Translations under genes and position numbers: made by a program
Notes under the pieces: model-generated
The model's input: the letters and a program-made list of their open reading frames with translations, nothing else
Databases searched by the model: none
Told to the model about the DNA's origin: nothing
In this document: piece after piece, positions 9,678 to 18,323 of the stretch
Numbering within the stretch: the first letter of the stretch is position 1
Layout of the letters: each line of letters starts with the position of its first letter
Origin: Treponema sp.
GTDB lineage: Bacteria; Spirochaetota; Spirochaetia; Treponematales; Treponemataceae
Assembly: GCA_017940005.1 (NCBI GenBank)
Contig: JAGAZO010000003.1
Span: 1-64,000, forward strand
Direction of reading: 5' to 3'
DNA: 64,000 nucleotides

Positions 9678-10235
9678 ATGGGCATGAACCAACTTGATGA
9701 AATGAGCCTTGAAAATGCCAAACGACTTTTTGAAACAGGCGATATACATGCTATAGAAATCGGCACGACGCGCGGCTTGCAGCAGATACATCAGTATCTT
9801 TTTAACGGGTTGTACGATTTTGCTGGAGAAATACGTAGTAAAAATATCACGAAGGGCAATTTTCGATTTGCACATAGTCTCTACCTGCATGAAGCGTTGG
9901 CAAAAATAGAACGCATGCCAGAAGATTCTTTTGAAGCGATTGTCGCTAAATATGTGGAAATGAATGTTGCTCATCCTTTCATGGAAGGCAACGGGCGTGC
10001 AACGCGCATCTGGTTTGACATGCTGCTGAAAAAACAGCTTGGCAAAGTGGTGGACTGGCAGCGTATAGATAAAGCGAGCTATTTGCAAGCGATGGAGCGG
10101 AGTCCTGTCAATGACCTTGAGCTGCGTACGCTTATTTTCTCCGCGCTTACAGATGATGTTGAAAATCGAGAAATCATATTTAAAGGCATTGAGCAATCGT
10201 ATTATTATGAAGGCTATGAAAAAAGCACCCGGTAA
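9678..10235 (+). CDS. fic: class III Fic protein adenylyltransferase (NmFic type)
   Basis: The 185-residue protein has the full Fic active-site motif [12 protein letters not shown] at residues 99-110, including the catalytic His and the phosphate-binding GNGR. Its C-terminus carries SYYYEGY at about residues 174-180, which fits the (S/T)xxxE(G/N) autoinhibitory motif of single-domain class III Fic enzymes. Overall it closely resembles Neisseria meningitidis NmFic as I remember that sequence, including the end of the protein. Family knowledge: NmFic transfers AMP to GyrB (and related enzymes to ParE) and is controlled by oligomerisation and the inhibitory helix. The start at 9678 (or 9684) follows GAGGA at 9666-9670. 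It lies 10 bases behind the HAD gene. Confidence 0.92.
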   Translation: MGMNQLDEMSLENAKRLFETGDIHAIEIGTTRGLQQIHQYLFNGLYDFAGEIRSKNITKGNFRFAHSLYLHEALAKIERMPEDSFEAIVAKYVEMNVAHPFMEGNGRATRIWFDMLLKKQLGKVVDWQRIDKASYLQAMERSPVNDLELRTLIFSALTDDVENREIIFKGIEQSYYYEGYEKSTR

Positions 10236-10297
10236 TTTGTGCATGTGCTTGAATATGCTTTCGTCTGTGCACTTGCACTGCGCTGCGAGTAGGTTGT

Positions 10298-11665
10298 TCA
10301 TTCCCGCATATGCAGCCATTTGCCGCGCGCATAGTATATAAAGAACGCAACAGACGTAACAATCCACGTGAGCGGGTAACATGCCATGACAGTTGCCAGC
10401 GTGTTGTGAAGTGGTACTGCGGTAAAAAGCCATACTACGCGGAGCGCGCATATGCCGAGCATAGTGATTATCATCGGTTTGAATGTGTCACCTGCGCCTC
10501 GTATTGTGCCAGAGAGCACTTCGATGGGAACGAACACGATAAAAAACGGTGCGAGTACATGGAGCATGTGCATGCCGTGCGCAATCACCGCTTCGTCTTT
10601 TGTGAAAAGCAAGAACACGTATTGTCCGACAGCGTAGAAAATTGCAGTGCATAAAAGCGCTGCTCCGCTCATAATCAGCAAACCTTCTCTTGTTGCCTGC
10701 TTTATGCGCTTGAATTTGCGCGCGCCGTAATTTTGTCCGGCGAATGTTGTGATTGCAATGCCAAAGGAACTTGCGGTCATCCAGAAGATTGAATCAAACC
10801 TGCCGTATGCAGCCCATGCAGCAGCTGTATCTGTGCCAAACGAATTGATGTTCGACTGAATTATTAAATTTGAAATAGTGTAGAGCGACGATTGCACTCC
10901 CGCAGGAAGCCCTACGACAATCATGCGACGGAGCAGGTGCGGTGCAAAACGCATTTTTGTGATGTGAAATTGGCAATGCCTGTTTTCCTGATGCGCTAAT
11001 TTATTAATTGTTAAAATCATGCATACTGTTTGTGAGATGACTGTTGCCCACGCCGCGCCTGCGACGCCCCACTTAAACAGCGCAACACACAGTAAATCGA
11101 GCGCGATGTTTGCAATGCAGCCAATCACGAGGATGATAAACGGGCTTTTGCTGTCGCCAAATGCGTGCAGTATGCCGCTTCCCATATTGTACACGAGCAT
11201 GGGGAGTACGCCTGTAAAAAAGATGCGCAAATAGACGATAGAAGGATGTAAAATATCTGCGGGCGTTGAAATCATGCGCATTGCAAACGGCGTAATGAGT
11301 ATGCCTATGGCTGTGAGCACAACGCCACCCCATACTGAAAGCGCTAGTGCTGTGTGAATTGCGCGATGCAGTTCCCGTTCGTGATGCGCACCGTAAAATT
11401 GCGAAATGATAATCGTTGCGCCGCTTGCAAGACCGGTAAAAAATCCAACAAGCAGATTGATATATGTGCTGCTTCCTCCGCTCACTGCCACGAGCGCTTG
11501 CTTGCCAAGAAATTGTCCCACGACAATTGCGTCTACAGTGTTGTACAGCTGTTGAAAAAACGTGCCGAGCATAATCGGGAAGAAAAATGAAAGCAAGCCA
11601 CGCCATACTGGTCCTTCGAGAATTGCATTTGAAATAGTTGTTGCATTTTTTGTTGTCCGTGTCAC
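10298..11665 (-). CDS. MATE-family efflux transporter
   Basis: The 455-residue membrane protein has twelve hydrophobic segments and typical MATE features: FFFPIMLGTFFQQLYNTVDAIVVG at the start and a second half of similar layout (QSSLYTISNLIIQ...FGTDTAAAWA). Such proteins export drugs or organic cations using sodium or proton gradients. The gene is convergent with fic and divergent from the ParE-like gene. No clear ribosome site precedes the ATG. It is one of two MATE genes in the window (see 32942-34294); they are distinct in sequence. Confidence 0.9.
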   Translation of the reverse strand: MTRTTKNATTISNAILEGPVWRGLLSFFFPIMLGTFFQQLYNTVDAIVVGQFLGKQALVAVSGGSSTYINLLVGFFTGLASGATIIISQFYGAHHERELHRAIHTALALSVWGGVVLTAIGILITPFAMRMISTPADILHPSIVYLRIFFTGVLPMLVYNMGSGILHAFGDSKSPFIILVIGCIANIALDLLCVALFKWGVAGAAWATVISQTVCMILTINKLAHQENRHCQFHITKMRFAPHLLRRMIVVGLPAGVQSSLYTISNLIIQSNINSFGTDTAAAWAAYGRFDSIFWMTASSFGIAITTFAGQNYGARKFKRIKQATREGLLIMSGAALLCTAIFYAVGQYVFLLFTKDEAVIAHGMHMLHVLAPFFIVFVPIEVLSGTIRGAGDTFKPMIITMLGICALRVVWLFTAVPLHNTLATVMACYPLTWIVTSVAFFIYYARGKWLHMRE

Positions 11666-11771
11666 AGGTGCTAGTATAGCGTTTTTTACAGAATTGTTGC
11701 ACCATAATGCACATCTCCTATTTAAATATGCTGCAGCAGGTGGTCTCCAAATTGCTCTGCAGAGCGTTCTG

Positions 11772-11800
11772 TTGTAACGTTTACGCTTTTTTTATATAAT
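11772..11800 (+). promoter_or_regulatory. promoter of ParE-like gene, predicted leaderless
   Basis: TTGTAA (11772-11777), a 17-bp spacer and a perfect TATAAT (11795-11800). Transcription is expected at about 11807, at the ATG at 11808, so the message probably has no 5' leader. No ribosome site is seen. Confidence 0.7.
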
Positions 11801-11807
11801 GCGGCAT

Positions 11808-14099
11808 ATGGGTGGTACAACAAAAAAAAGCGGACTTTTGGCAATGGCGGCAAAAGCGGCAGCTAAAAAAACAGCAACAAAAAAAACGAATACAGCGAAA
11901 GCGGCAACAGCGTCTGCACAAAGCTCGGCAACATCTGCATCGCGTGCGGCATCTCGCGTTGCGTTATCTGGCACAAAAAATGCGACAGGTAAAACTACGG
12001 CAGCGAAGTCAGCGCTTTTTGAGAAATCTCCAGCGGCAAAATCATCTGCTAAAACTGTGGCAGCAAAAAGTGCAGCGGTAAAATCCGCGCATAGTGCAAA
12101 AAGCACGAGCGCACGCGCATCTTCTGCAAACTCTTCAGCGACAAAATTATCACCAAAAAGTACCGCCGCAAAAGCGACCGCTAAAACTGCTGCGATACGA
12201 TCGTCTGCAAAGACACGTGCCGCCGCGAAATCTGCACAGGCAAAACGACCCGCGCCGAAAAACGGCATTTACGATGAAGACAGCATTTTGCACCTCGAAG
12301 GGCTTGAACATATCCGCTTGCGTCCGGGCATGTATATAGGCAGTCTTGGCGACGGCTCGAATGAAAACGACGGTATCTACATTTTATTAAAAGAGGGAAT
12401 TGACAATGCGGTCGATGAGTTCTCGCAAGGCTTTGGCAAGCGAATCGATATCAGCATAGAAAATGGGCGCGTCAAAATCCGTGACTACGGGCGCGGCATT
12501 CCGCTCGGCAAACTCGACGACTGCGTTTCAAATGTGAACACGGGCGCAAAGTATAATGACAGCGTGTTCAAGCAGGCAATCGGCATGAACGGTGTGGGCA
12601 TAAAGGCAACGAATGCGCTCTCATCGTATTTCCGCGCCGCATCAATCCGCGATGGGAAGATGGCTGTCGTCGAATATGAGCGTGGCGAAAAGACAAGCGA
12701 AAAATTAACAAAAGCAAAAGACGGTGTAAAAAACGGCACGTATCTCGAATTCGTTCCCGATGAGCAGATGTTCGGCGCATATTCGTACAACATGGACATG
12801 GTTGAAAAACGCCTGTGGAATTATGCATACTTAAATCCGGGTCTGCTCATCAGTTGTAACGGTAAAGAATATAAAAGTGAAAAAGGGCTTGAAGATTTGC
12901 TCACGAATGAGATGGGCAAAAGCAAACCGCTCTATCCTGTGTTTACGTATAACGGTACAGCGATTCAGTTTGTGCTCACGCACACAAACAGCCTTGACAA
13001 ATTTGTGTACTCGTTTGTAAACGGTCAGAGCACAGAAGACGGCGGCACGCATGTCACATCGTTCCTTGACGGATTTACAAAAGGCGTGAGCACATTCTAC
13101 AAAAAAGAATACGATGTGCGCGACGCGACGGGCGGCTTATTCGTCGCGCTTAAAATAGGCATTGACAATCCTATGTTTACGAGTCAGACGAAAAACAAGC
13201 TCGGCAATGTGGAAGTGCGCGCGCCGATTATGAAAGAGACGCAGTTTGCAATAGATGACTGGTTGCGCCACAATCCCGACATCGCAGGAGAAATCGAAGA
13301 GAAAATTATTAAAAATCAAAAAGCGCATGCGGAGATAAACAGCGTCACCGACAAGCAGATTCGCGAGGCGGCAAAAAGCGTCACGCTCAAAATCCCGAAG
13401 CTCAAGGATTGCCGCTATCACGTGCAAGACGGCGAGAAAGGCGCGGAGTCGATGATTTTCATAACAGAAGGAGATTCTGCAACTGGCTCAATGGTTGGTT
13501 CGCGCGATGTTGCAACGCAGGCGATTTTTTCACTGCGCGGAAAACCGGAGAACATGTACGGCAGACGCAAGTCGGCGCTGTATGAAAACGAAGAGCTTAA
13601 GAATTTGACGTTTTCGCTCGGCATTCAAAAAGATGTTGGCGACTTGCGCTACGAAAAGATTGTGATTGCGACAGATGCTGACAATGACGGCTATCATATT
13701 CGCAATCTTGTGCTCACGTATTTTTTGCTCTATTTCCAGGAAATTGTAACTGACGGCCACGTGTATATTTTGGAAACGCCGCTTTTTCGCGTGCGCAACA
13801 AGACGACGACGCGCTACTGCTACAGCGAAGCTTCGCGCGACAAGGCGCTCAAAGCGCTCGGTGCAAGCGCGGAAGTGACGCGCTTCAAAGGCTTGGGAGA
13901 AATAAGCCCCGGCGAGTTCGGGCAGTTCATTCATCCGCGCAAAGCGGGCGAGAGTGAAGATGTGGGCATTCACTTGACTCCTGTCACAATCGAAACGCTC
14001 AAAACAGTGCCGAAAGTGCTTCAGTTTTACATGGGCAAGAACACGCCCGAACGACGCAACTTTATTGTGCATCATTTGGCGCAGGAGATTGACGCGTAG
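11808..14099 (+). CDS. parE: type IIA topoisomerase B subunit (ParE/GyrB-like) with Lys/Ala-rich N-terminal tail
   Basis: From about residue 153 the 763-residue protein is a type IIA topoisomerase ATPase subunit. Visible motifs are the GHKL ATP site (EGIDNAVDEF, DYGRGIP, NGVGIKATNAL), the TOPRIM motif EGDSATGSM, the metal-binding DADNDGYHIRN and the late RFKGLGEI. The short C-terminus and non-GyrB TOPRIM wording favour ParE of topoisomerase IV, though GyrB-like roles are possible; no parC/gyrA is present in the window. The first ~152 residues are almost only K, A, S and T, like histone H1 tails, and would bind DNA non-specifically. The ATG at 11808 fits a leaderless transcript; 11844 is an alternative start inside the tail. 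Confidence 0.85.
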   Translation: MGGTTKKSGLLAMAAKAAAKKTATKKTNTAKAATASAQSSATSASRAASRVALSGTKNATGKTTAAKSALFEKSPAAKSSAKTVAAKSAAVKSAHSAKSTSARASSANSSATKLSPKSTAAKATAKTAAIRSSAKTRAAAKSAQAKRPAPKNGIYDEDSILHLEGLEHIRLRPGMYIGSLGDGSNENDGIYILLKEGIDNAVDEFSQGFGKRIDISIENGRVKIRDYGRGIPLGKLDDCVSNVNTGAKYNDSVFKQAIGMNGVGIKATNALSSYFRAASIRDGKMAVVEYERGEKTSEKLTKAKDGVKNGTYLEFVPDEQMFGAYSYNMDMVEKRLWNYAYLNPGLLISCNGKEYKSEKGLEDLLTNEMGKSKPLYPVFTYNGTAIQFVLTHTNSLDKFVYSFVNGQSTEDGGTHVTSFLDGFTKGVSTFYKKEYDVRDATGGLFVALKIGIDNPMFTSQTKNKLGNVEVRAPIMKETQFAIDDWLRHNPDIAGEIEEKIIKNQKAHAEINSVTDKQIREAAKSVTLKIPKLKDCRYHVQDGEKGAESMIFITEGDSATGSMVGSRDVATQAIFSLRGKPENMYGRRKSALYENEELKNLTFSLGIQKDVGDLRYEKIVIATDADNDGYHIRNLVLTYFLLYFQEIVTDGHVYILETPLFRVRNKTTTRYCYSEASRDKALKALGASAEVTRFKGLGEISPGEFGQFIHPRKAGESEDVGIHLTPVTIETLKTVPKVLQFYMGKNTPERRNFIVHHLAQEIDA

Positions 14100-14197
14100 A
14101 TGCGCATGCTATGCGCGCAGACGGCAAGCAGATTGTAAAAATATCTTAAAACAGTGTATACTGTGTTCTCAAATTAACCTGTATGAAGGACATTGCC

Positions 14198-14806
14198 ATG
14201 AATACACAAACAATTATTGAAATTATCGGTTATGTCGGCTCAGCGATTGTATTGCTGTCGTTTTTGATGACATCTGTTGTAAAACTGCGTCTTGTCAATT
14301 CGCTCGGTTCTCTTATCTTTATGACATATGCGCTCATCATTCATTCGTATCCAACAGCATTGATGAACTTATGCCTTGTGCTCATAAACTTGCGCTTTTT
14401 GTGGAAAATGCGCAATACAGAAAAAGAGTATAATATTGTTAAAGTTAACAAAGATGATGCGTTCTTGCAGTATATGATTGAATCGTATCGTGATGATATT
14501 TTGCACTGGTTCCCCGGAGTATCGTTTAATTTTAGCAGTATGAATCGTGCTTATGTCGTTTGTTGCAAAGGAACTGCCGCAGGTATTATGATTGGTGAAG
14601 AACATGATGGCGTTATGGAACTGCTGCTTGATTATTCAACGCCTGAATATCGTGATTTTTCTATTGGCACATTCTTGCTGGCAAAACTTCCTGCTGACGG
14701 TATAAAAAAGCTCGTTTATAGAGGTCCGACAGAATATCATGAAAAGTATTTGACAAAAATAGGATTTGTAAAAGCGGACGATGCATACGAAAAAGAGCTT
14801 GTGTAA
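14198..14806 (+). CDS. YgjV-like membrane protein with GNAT-like C-terminal domain
   Basis: The first ~80 residues hold three hydrophobic helices in the pattern of the YgjV family of inner-membrane proteins (GYVGSAIVLLSFLM, RLVNSLGSLIFMTYALI, TALMNLCLVLINL). After a linker, residues ~90-200 look like the end of a GNAT acetyltransferase fold: a GxMIGE strand, STPEYRDFSIGTFLLAKL, and a final EKYLTKIGFVK. The GNAT reading is inference, and catalytic activity is not shown. The start at 14198 is chosen for GAAGGA at 14185-14190. The function is unknown; gltX follows with its own promoter. Confidence 0.6.
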   Translation: MNTQTIIEIIGYVGSAIVLLSFLMTSVVKLRLVNSLGSLIFMTYALIIHSYPTALMNLCLVLINLRFLWKMRNTEKEYNIVKVNKDDAFLQYMIESYRDDILHWFPGVSFNFSSMNRAYVVCCKGTAAGIMIGEEHDGVMELLLDYSTPEYRDFSIGTFLLAKLPADGIKKLVYRGPTEYHEKYLTKIGFVKADDAYEKELV

Positions 14807-14830
14807 AAAGATGCTTAATCTTGCGGTGAA

Positions 14831-14859
14831 TTGCCCCAGCGCGCGCATTGTGCTATAAT
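14831..14859 (+). promoter_or_regulatory. gltX promoter
   Basis: TTGCCC (14831-14836), a 17-bp spacer and TATAAT (14854-14859), preceded by a TGC extension. The predicted start is about 50 nt before the gltX ATG. Confidence 0.75.
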
Positions 14860-14917
14860 CATGCTGCTCGGTGCGGTAAGCGCGTGGTTTTGAAAATTAT
14901 ACGATGGGGTTGATTAT

Positions 14918-16495
14918 ATGAGTGATGAAGTGAGAGTTCGCTATGCACCTTCTCCGACAGGATTGCAACACATAGGTGGCGTGCGCACGGCGCTGTTCAA
15001 TTATTTGTTTGCGCGCTCAAAAGGCGGGAAGTTTATTTTGCGGCTCGAAGACACTGACCGCACGCGCTTCGACGAGGCGTATGTCAAAAACTTGTACGAC
15101 ACGATGAGCTGGCTCGGTTTGGAGTGGGACGAAGGCGGCGACAAGGGCGGCGAGTTCGGTCCATATGTGCAGAGTGAGCGGTTCGACTTGTACAAAAAAT
15201 ATGCGGAGGAGCTTGTTGCAAAAGGTGAAGCGTATTACTGCTTTTGTGATGCGGAGCGGCTTGAGCGAATCCGAAAAATTCAAACAGAAAACAAAATGGC
15301 ACCCGGTTATGACCGCCATTGTCGCACGCTCACACCTGAAGAAGTGCAGGAACAGCTTGCGAGCGGAAAGCCGCACGTCATTCGTCTCAAGGTGCCGCTC
15401 GAAGGCGAGACGGAGTTCCACGATTATCTGCTCGGCGATATAAAATGGAAAAACGAAGACATCAGTCCCGACCCAGTGCTGCTCAAAAGTGACGGCTTTC
15501 CGACATATCACTTGGCAAATATTGTTGACGACCATTTCATGCGCATTACGCACGTGCTGCGCGCGCAGGAATGGATTCCGTCAACGCCGCTTCACGTGCA
15601 GATGTACCGCGCGTTCGGCTGGGAACATCCTGAATTCTGTCATCTTCCGATGGTGAACGGCAAGGACGGACAAAAGCTCTCAAAGCGTCATGGAGCAACG
15701 AGCGTGAACGAGTTTCGCGCGCGCGGCTATCTTCCAGAGGCGATTATCAATTACGTTGCCATGCTCGGCTGTTCGTACATTGACGGCAAAGACCTGTACA
15801 CGCTCCAAGAGTTGTGCACGCATTTTAAAATAGAGCATCTCAATAAATCGCCCGCCGTGTTCGATTACAAAAAGCTTGAATGGTACAACGGGCAGTATAT
15901 CCGTTCACTTTCCGATGAGGAATTGTATGTGCGGACGCTGCCGTTTATCACCGGTACGGGAGATGCGGCGCTCGCCGTGAACGAAAGCGACGAATTCCCT
16001 GCACCGCATGTGGGACCGAATTATTCAGGCATCGCGCTCGGCAGCGACGGCGAGCCGGTGTGCGTTGACGAGTCCATGCACATGACGAGCAGCGATGTAA
16101 AGGCTGCGCTCATGCAGCTTATGCCGCTCATTAAAGAGCGCGTGCACTACCTTACCGACAGCGCGGAGATGGTGCGCTTTTTATTCACCGAGCCTGCTGT
16201 TCCTCCGATTGCGGAAATTGTACCGAAAAAGCTTGACGAAGCACAGACAAAAGCGGTACTCGAAAGCGCAAAAGAGTTTGTGAAAAAAATTGAGCGCATG
16301 AGCCACGACGACGCGGAAAATCTTGCGCGTGAAACAGCAGAAAATCTTGGCGTAAAACTCGGCGACTTCATGATGCCGATTAGGATGGCGGTGACGGGAA
16401 GCCGCATAAGTCCGCCGCTCATCGGTTCAATTGTGATTCTCGGCATTGAGCGCTCGCTTGCACGCATTGAAAAAACGCTTGCAGCGTTCGGGTGA
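14918..16495 (+). CDS. gltX: glutamate--tRNA ligase
   Basis: This 525-residue class I synthetase attaches glutamate to tRNA-Glu. The HIGH-type signature is seen in APSPTGLQHIGGVRTALFN at the N-terminus and the KMSKS-type signature as KLSKRHGATSV near residue 255. The C-terminal helical anticodon-binding region ends in a typical SPPLIGSIVILGIERSLARI segment. It is a little longer than the usual ~480 residues because of an insert around residues 345-390. The ribosome site is weak (GGGGT). Whether it also charges tRNA-Gln for later amidation cannot be told from the window. Confidence 0.97.
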   Translation: MSDEVRVRYAPSPTGLQHIGGVRTALFNYLFARSKGGKFILRLEDTDRTRFDEAYVKNLYDTMSWLGLEWDEGGDKGGEFGPYVQSERFDLYKKYAEELVAKGEAYYCFCDAERLERIRKIQTENKMAPGYDRHCRTLTPEEVQEQLASGKPHVIRLKVPLEGETEFHDYLLGDIKWKNEDISPDPVLLKSDGFPTYHLANIVDDHFMRITHVLRAQEWIPSTPLHVQMYRAFGWEHPEFCHLPMVNGKDGQKLSKRHGATSVNEFRARGYLPEAIINYVAMLGCSYIDGKDLYTLQELCTHFKIEHLNKSPAVFDYKKLEWYNGQYIRSLSDEELYVRTLPFITGTGDAALAVNESDEFPAPHVGPNYSGIALGSDGEPVCVDESMHMTSSDVKAALMQLMPLIKERVHYLTDSAEMVRFLFTEPAVPPIAEIVPKKLDEAQTKAVLESAKEFVKKIERMSHDDAENLARETAENLGVKLGDFMMPIRMAVTGSRISPPLIGSIVILGIERSLARIEKTLAAFG

Positions 16496-16513
16496 TTTGT
16501 GCAGATGGTGCCT

Positions 16514-16560
16514 ATATCACTTTGTGATATGAACGATAAGGAAATTATTTTACTCGTTGC
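16514..16560 (+). repeat. dispersed hairpin repeat, copy 1
   Basis: The hairpin ATATCAC-TTT-GTGATAT (16514-16530) is followed by a 30-bp tail. The same unit recurs at 61369-61415 with 39 of 47 positions identical; the outermost pair is A-T here and G-C there. It sits in the gltX 3' flank. Confidence 0.65.
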
Positions 16561-16645
16561 TCCTTGTCTGCATCGAGCTATATCAACCACTTATTCTGCA
16601 ATTCAAACCATTTGTCAAAAAACTGCTGTACGGATGTTTTTTGCC

Positions 16646-16654
16646 TGATATAAT
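16646..16654 (+). promoter_or_regulatory. extended -10 promoter for the 16714 gene
   Basis: TGATATAAT is a TGN extension plus a perfect TATAAT at 16649-16654. No ideal -35 is seen. Transcription would start near 16661, leaving a ~53-nt leader with a strong ribosome site, CAGGAGGTA, before the ATG. Confidence 0.55.
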
Positions 16655-16713
16655 TACTAAAAAATGACTGATGCGTTTGCGCACAGTCACGTGATTATTA
16701 TCAGGAGGTAATT

Positions 16714-17250
16714 ATGAAAACAGTAAAGATTGCGGTGGCGATGATTGTTGCATGTGCAGTTCCGCTTTTTGCTGATGGCACGGGAATATCGCTTGCGGGC
16801 ATATGGCGCGGTGACTCGGTAAAAACTGGCGGTACAGTGGAAGTGGGATTTCCGTTTGTTGAAAAAAATCTCATTATCCGCGACTACGTTACGCTCAACG
16901 GCTATGGCGGAAAAGTCAATGAGTTGTCGTTTGGTGAATTGAGCATTGGCGACAAGTTGCAGATAGGCGGGCGCGTCGATTGCGGCACGTTTCACATAGT
17001 GCCTTACGGATTTGTCAACGCCGAATTCGGCATCTATCGAACAAGTGCAAAAAAATTTTTTGAAGCGCCGTTTATCCTTGACATAGGCGGCGGCGGCGGA
17101 TTTGAAATACGCTATCTTGTTATGCAGATGCCTATGCAGTCGTTTTTTATTGAGTTTGGTGGCGGCGGAATGCTCATGCCAGGAAAACCAGCCGGCGGCT
17201 TTTCAGCAGGATATGCATCGCTTGCAATCGGGTATAGGACATATTTTTAA
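16714..17250 (+). CDS. small exported protein, probable beta-barrel
   Basis: The 178-residue product starts with a clear signal peptide (cleavage likely after VPLFA). The mature part is rich in glycine and aromatic residues and made of alternating hydrophobic strands (SLAGIWRG, FIVEFGGGGMLM-like stretches), ending in YRTYF. A C-terminal phenylalanine is typical of outer-membrane beta-barrels. I do not recognise a family. A near-perfect ribosome site (AGGAGGT) suggests strong translation. The LytTR gene begins 22 bases downstream, so the regulator may act on this locus, but no binding repeats were identified. Confidence 0.7.
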   Translation: MKTVKIAVAMIVACAVPLFADGTGISLAGIWRGDSVKTGGTVEVGFPFVEKNLIIRDYVTLNGYGGKVNELSFGELSIGDKLQIGGRVDCGTFHIVPYGFVNAEFGIYRTSAKKFFEAPFILDIGGGGGFEIRYLVMQMPMQSFFIEFGGGGMLMPGKPAGGFSAGYASLAIGYRTYF

Positions 17251-17258
17251 TAATCCTT

Positions 17259-17264
17259 TATACT
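17259..17264 (+). promoter_or_regulatory. -10 box of LytTR gene, predicted leaderless
   Basis: TATACT lies exactly 7 nt before the ATG at 17272, and no ribosome site is present. No good -35 box is seen, so a regulator may be needed. Confidence 0.5.
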
Positions 17265-17271
17265 GATACGT

Positions 17272-17736
17272 ATGAAAGTGTCAATACAGATAGACGCTGC
17301 GTGCATTGAGCCTGTCGTGGAAGTGCACACAGCGTCAGTTACTGATGAAGTGCGTTCTCTTGTTAAAACAATTTCACAAGAGAACGCGCCGCCGCAACTG
17401 TTGCTTGCAGCGTGGAAAGGCGATTTTTTGACTATGCTTAAGCCGAGCAACATTATGCATATTTACAGCGGCAGCAAAAAAGTTTTTGTTGAAACAGAAA
17501 CAGATTCGTATGAGCTTAAATATCGTCTGTATGAAATTGAAGAGATGATGAAGCACGAATCATTTTCAAAATTTATCAGAATATCGAATACTGACATTAT
17601 TAATTTTGATTATGTTAAAAATTTTGATATGAGCTTGTCAGGCACCATATGTGTGAATTTCCATAACAAAAAACGCGCGTTTGTTTCGCGGCGATATATT
17701 CCCAAAATAAAAGAATGGCTCGGTATCAAAAGATAG
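17272..17736 (+). CDS. LytTR-domain DNA-binding regulator
   Basis: The 154-residue protein has an N-terminal ~60 residues of unknown fold and a C-terminal LytTR domain with its usual wording: I-sites such as FVETETDSYELKYRLYEIEEMM, then FIRISNTDIINFDYV and a closing KRAFVSRRYIPKIKEWLG. No receiver domain is present, so it is not a classical response regulator. LytTR proteins bind DNA through beta strands. The DUF3021 gene directly downstream is its usual partner in many Firmicutes and spirochaetes, where the membrane protein is thought to hold the regulator in check. The transcript is probably leaderless. Confidence 0.9.
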   Translation: MKVSIQIDAACIEPVVEVHTASVTDEVRSLVKTISQENAPPQLLLAAWKGDFLTMLKPSNIMHIYSGSKKVFVETETDSYELKYRLYEIEEMMKHESFSKFIRISNTDIINFDYVKNFDMSLSGTICVNFHNKKRAFVSRRYIPKIKEWLGIKR

Positions 17737-17759
17737 TACTACGGCAGGAGACAAAATTT

Positions 17760-18212
17760 ATGGAAACATTTAAAACATTTTGCAAGCGCGGTATGCGAGG
17801 AATAGGTATCAGTGTTTTTGCAATGCATATTGCACAGTTTATTGTTTCTTTTATCCTTCACGACGGGGCTTTTTATGTTGTGCCGCCAGAATTGATAGCG
17901 GCGCGCGGCAGTGAATTTGCAGCTGTTGTATTTCAGTTTGTCGTAGGCGTTGTTTTTGGTTGCATATACGGTATGGCGACAGCTGTCTGGAAGTATGACA
18001 CATGGGGAATCGCAAAACAAGCAGCGATTCATTTTGCAATAACGTGCGCAGCATATCTGCTGGCGGGCTGGTTTTGCTTTTGGTATGAACATTCAATACG
18101 AGGTATGTTCATAGACATAGTGATTTTCTTTGGCATCTACGTAGTTATTTGGAGCGTGATTATGTGTTGGCAGCATGTGCAGCTCAAAAAAATTAATAAA
18201 AAGATTGGGTGA
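17760..18212 (+). CDS. DUF3021 membrane protein, partner of the LytTR regulator
   Basis: The 150-residue protein has four predicted transmembrane helices (about residues 20-40, 55-80, 90-110, 115-140), the size and pattern of DUF3021. The start at 17760 has GGCAGGAG 9 bases upstream; an earlier ATG in frame at 17715 lies inside the LytTR gene and lacks a site. Family knowledge: DUF3021 and LytTR genes sit together and form a membrane-based regulatory pair with unknown signal. The spacing of 23 bases to the LytTR stop suggests co-transcription. Confidence 0.85.
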   Translation: METFKTFCKRGMRGIGISVFAMHIAQFIVSFILHDGAFYVVPPELIAARGSEFAAVVFQFVVGVVFGCIYGMATAVWKYDTWGIAKQAAIHFAITCAAYLLAGWFCFWYEHSIRGMFIDIVIFFGIYVVIWSVIMCWQHVQLKKINKKIG

Positions 18213-18323
18213 TGTCGTGTATATCAACTGCAAAAAAGTGACGTAGTAGATATGTAGCGTACGACTACAGATGCTATATGCTGCTCGCCCAGTCTATGTA
18301 CTTCACACACGATGTAATGATAC

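Noticed and set aside
9579-10451. 290-residue open frame on the minus strand opposite fic
   Set aside because: It mirrors the coding bias of fic and the end of the HAD gene, has no recognisable domain, and fic itself has complete motifs.
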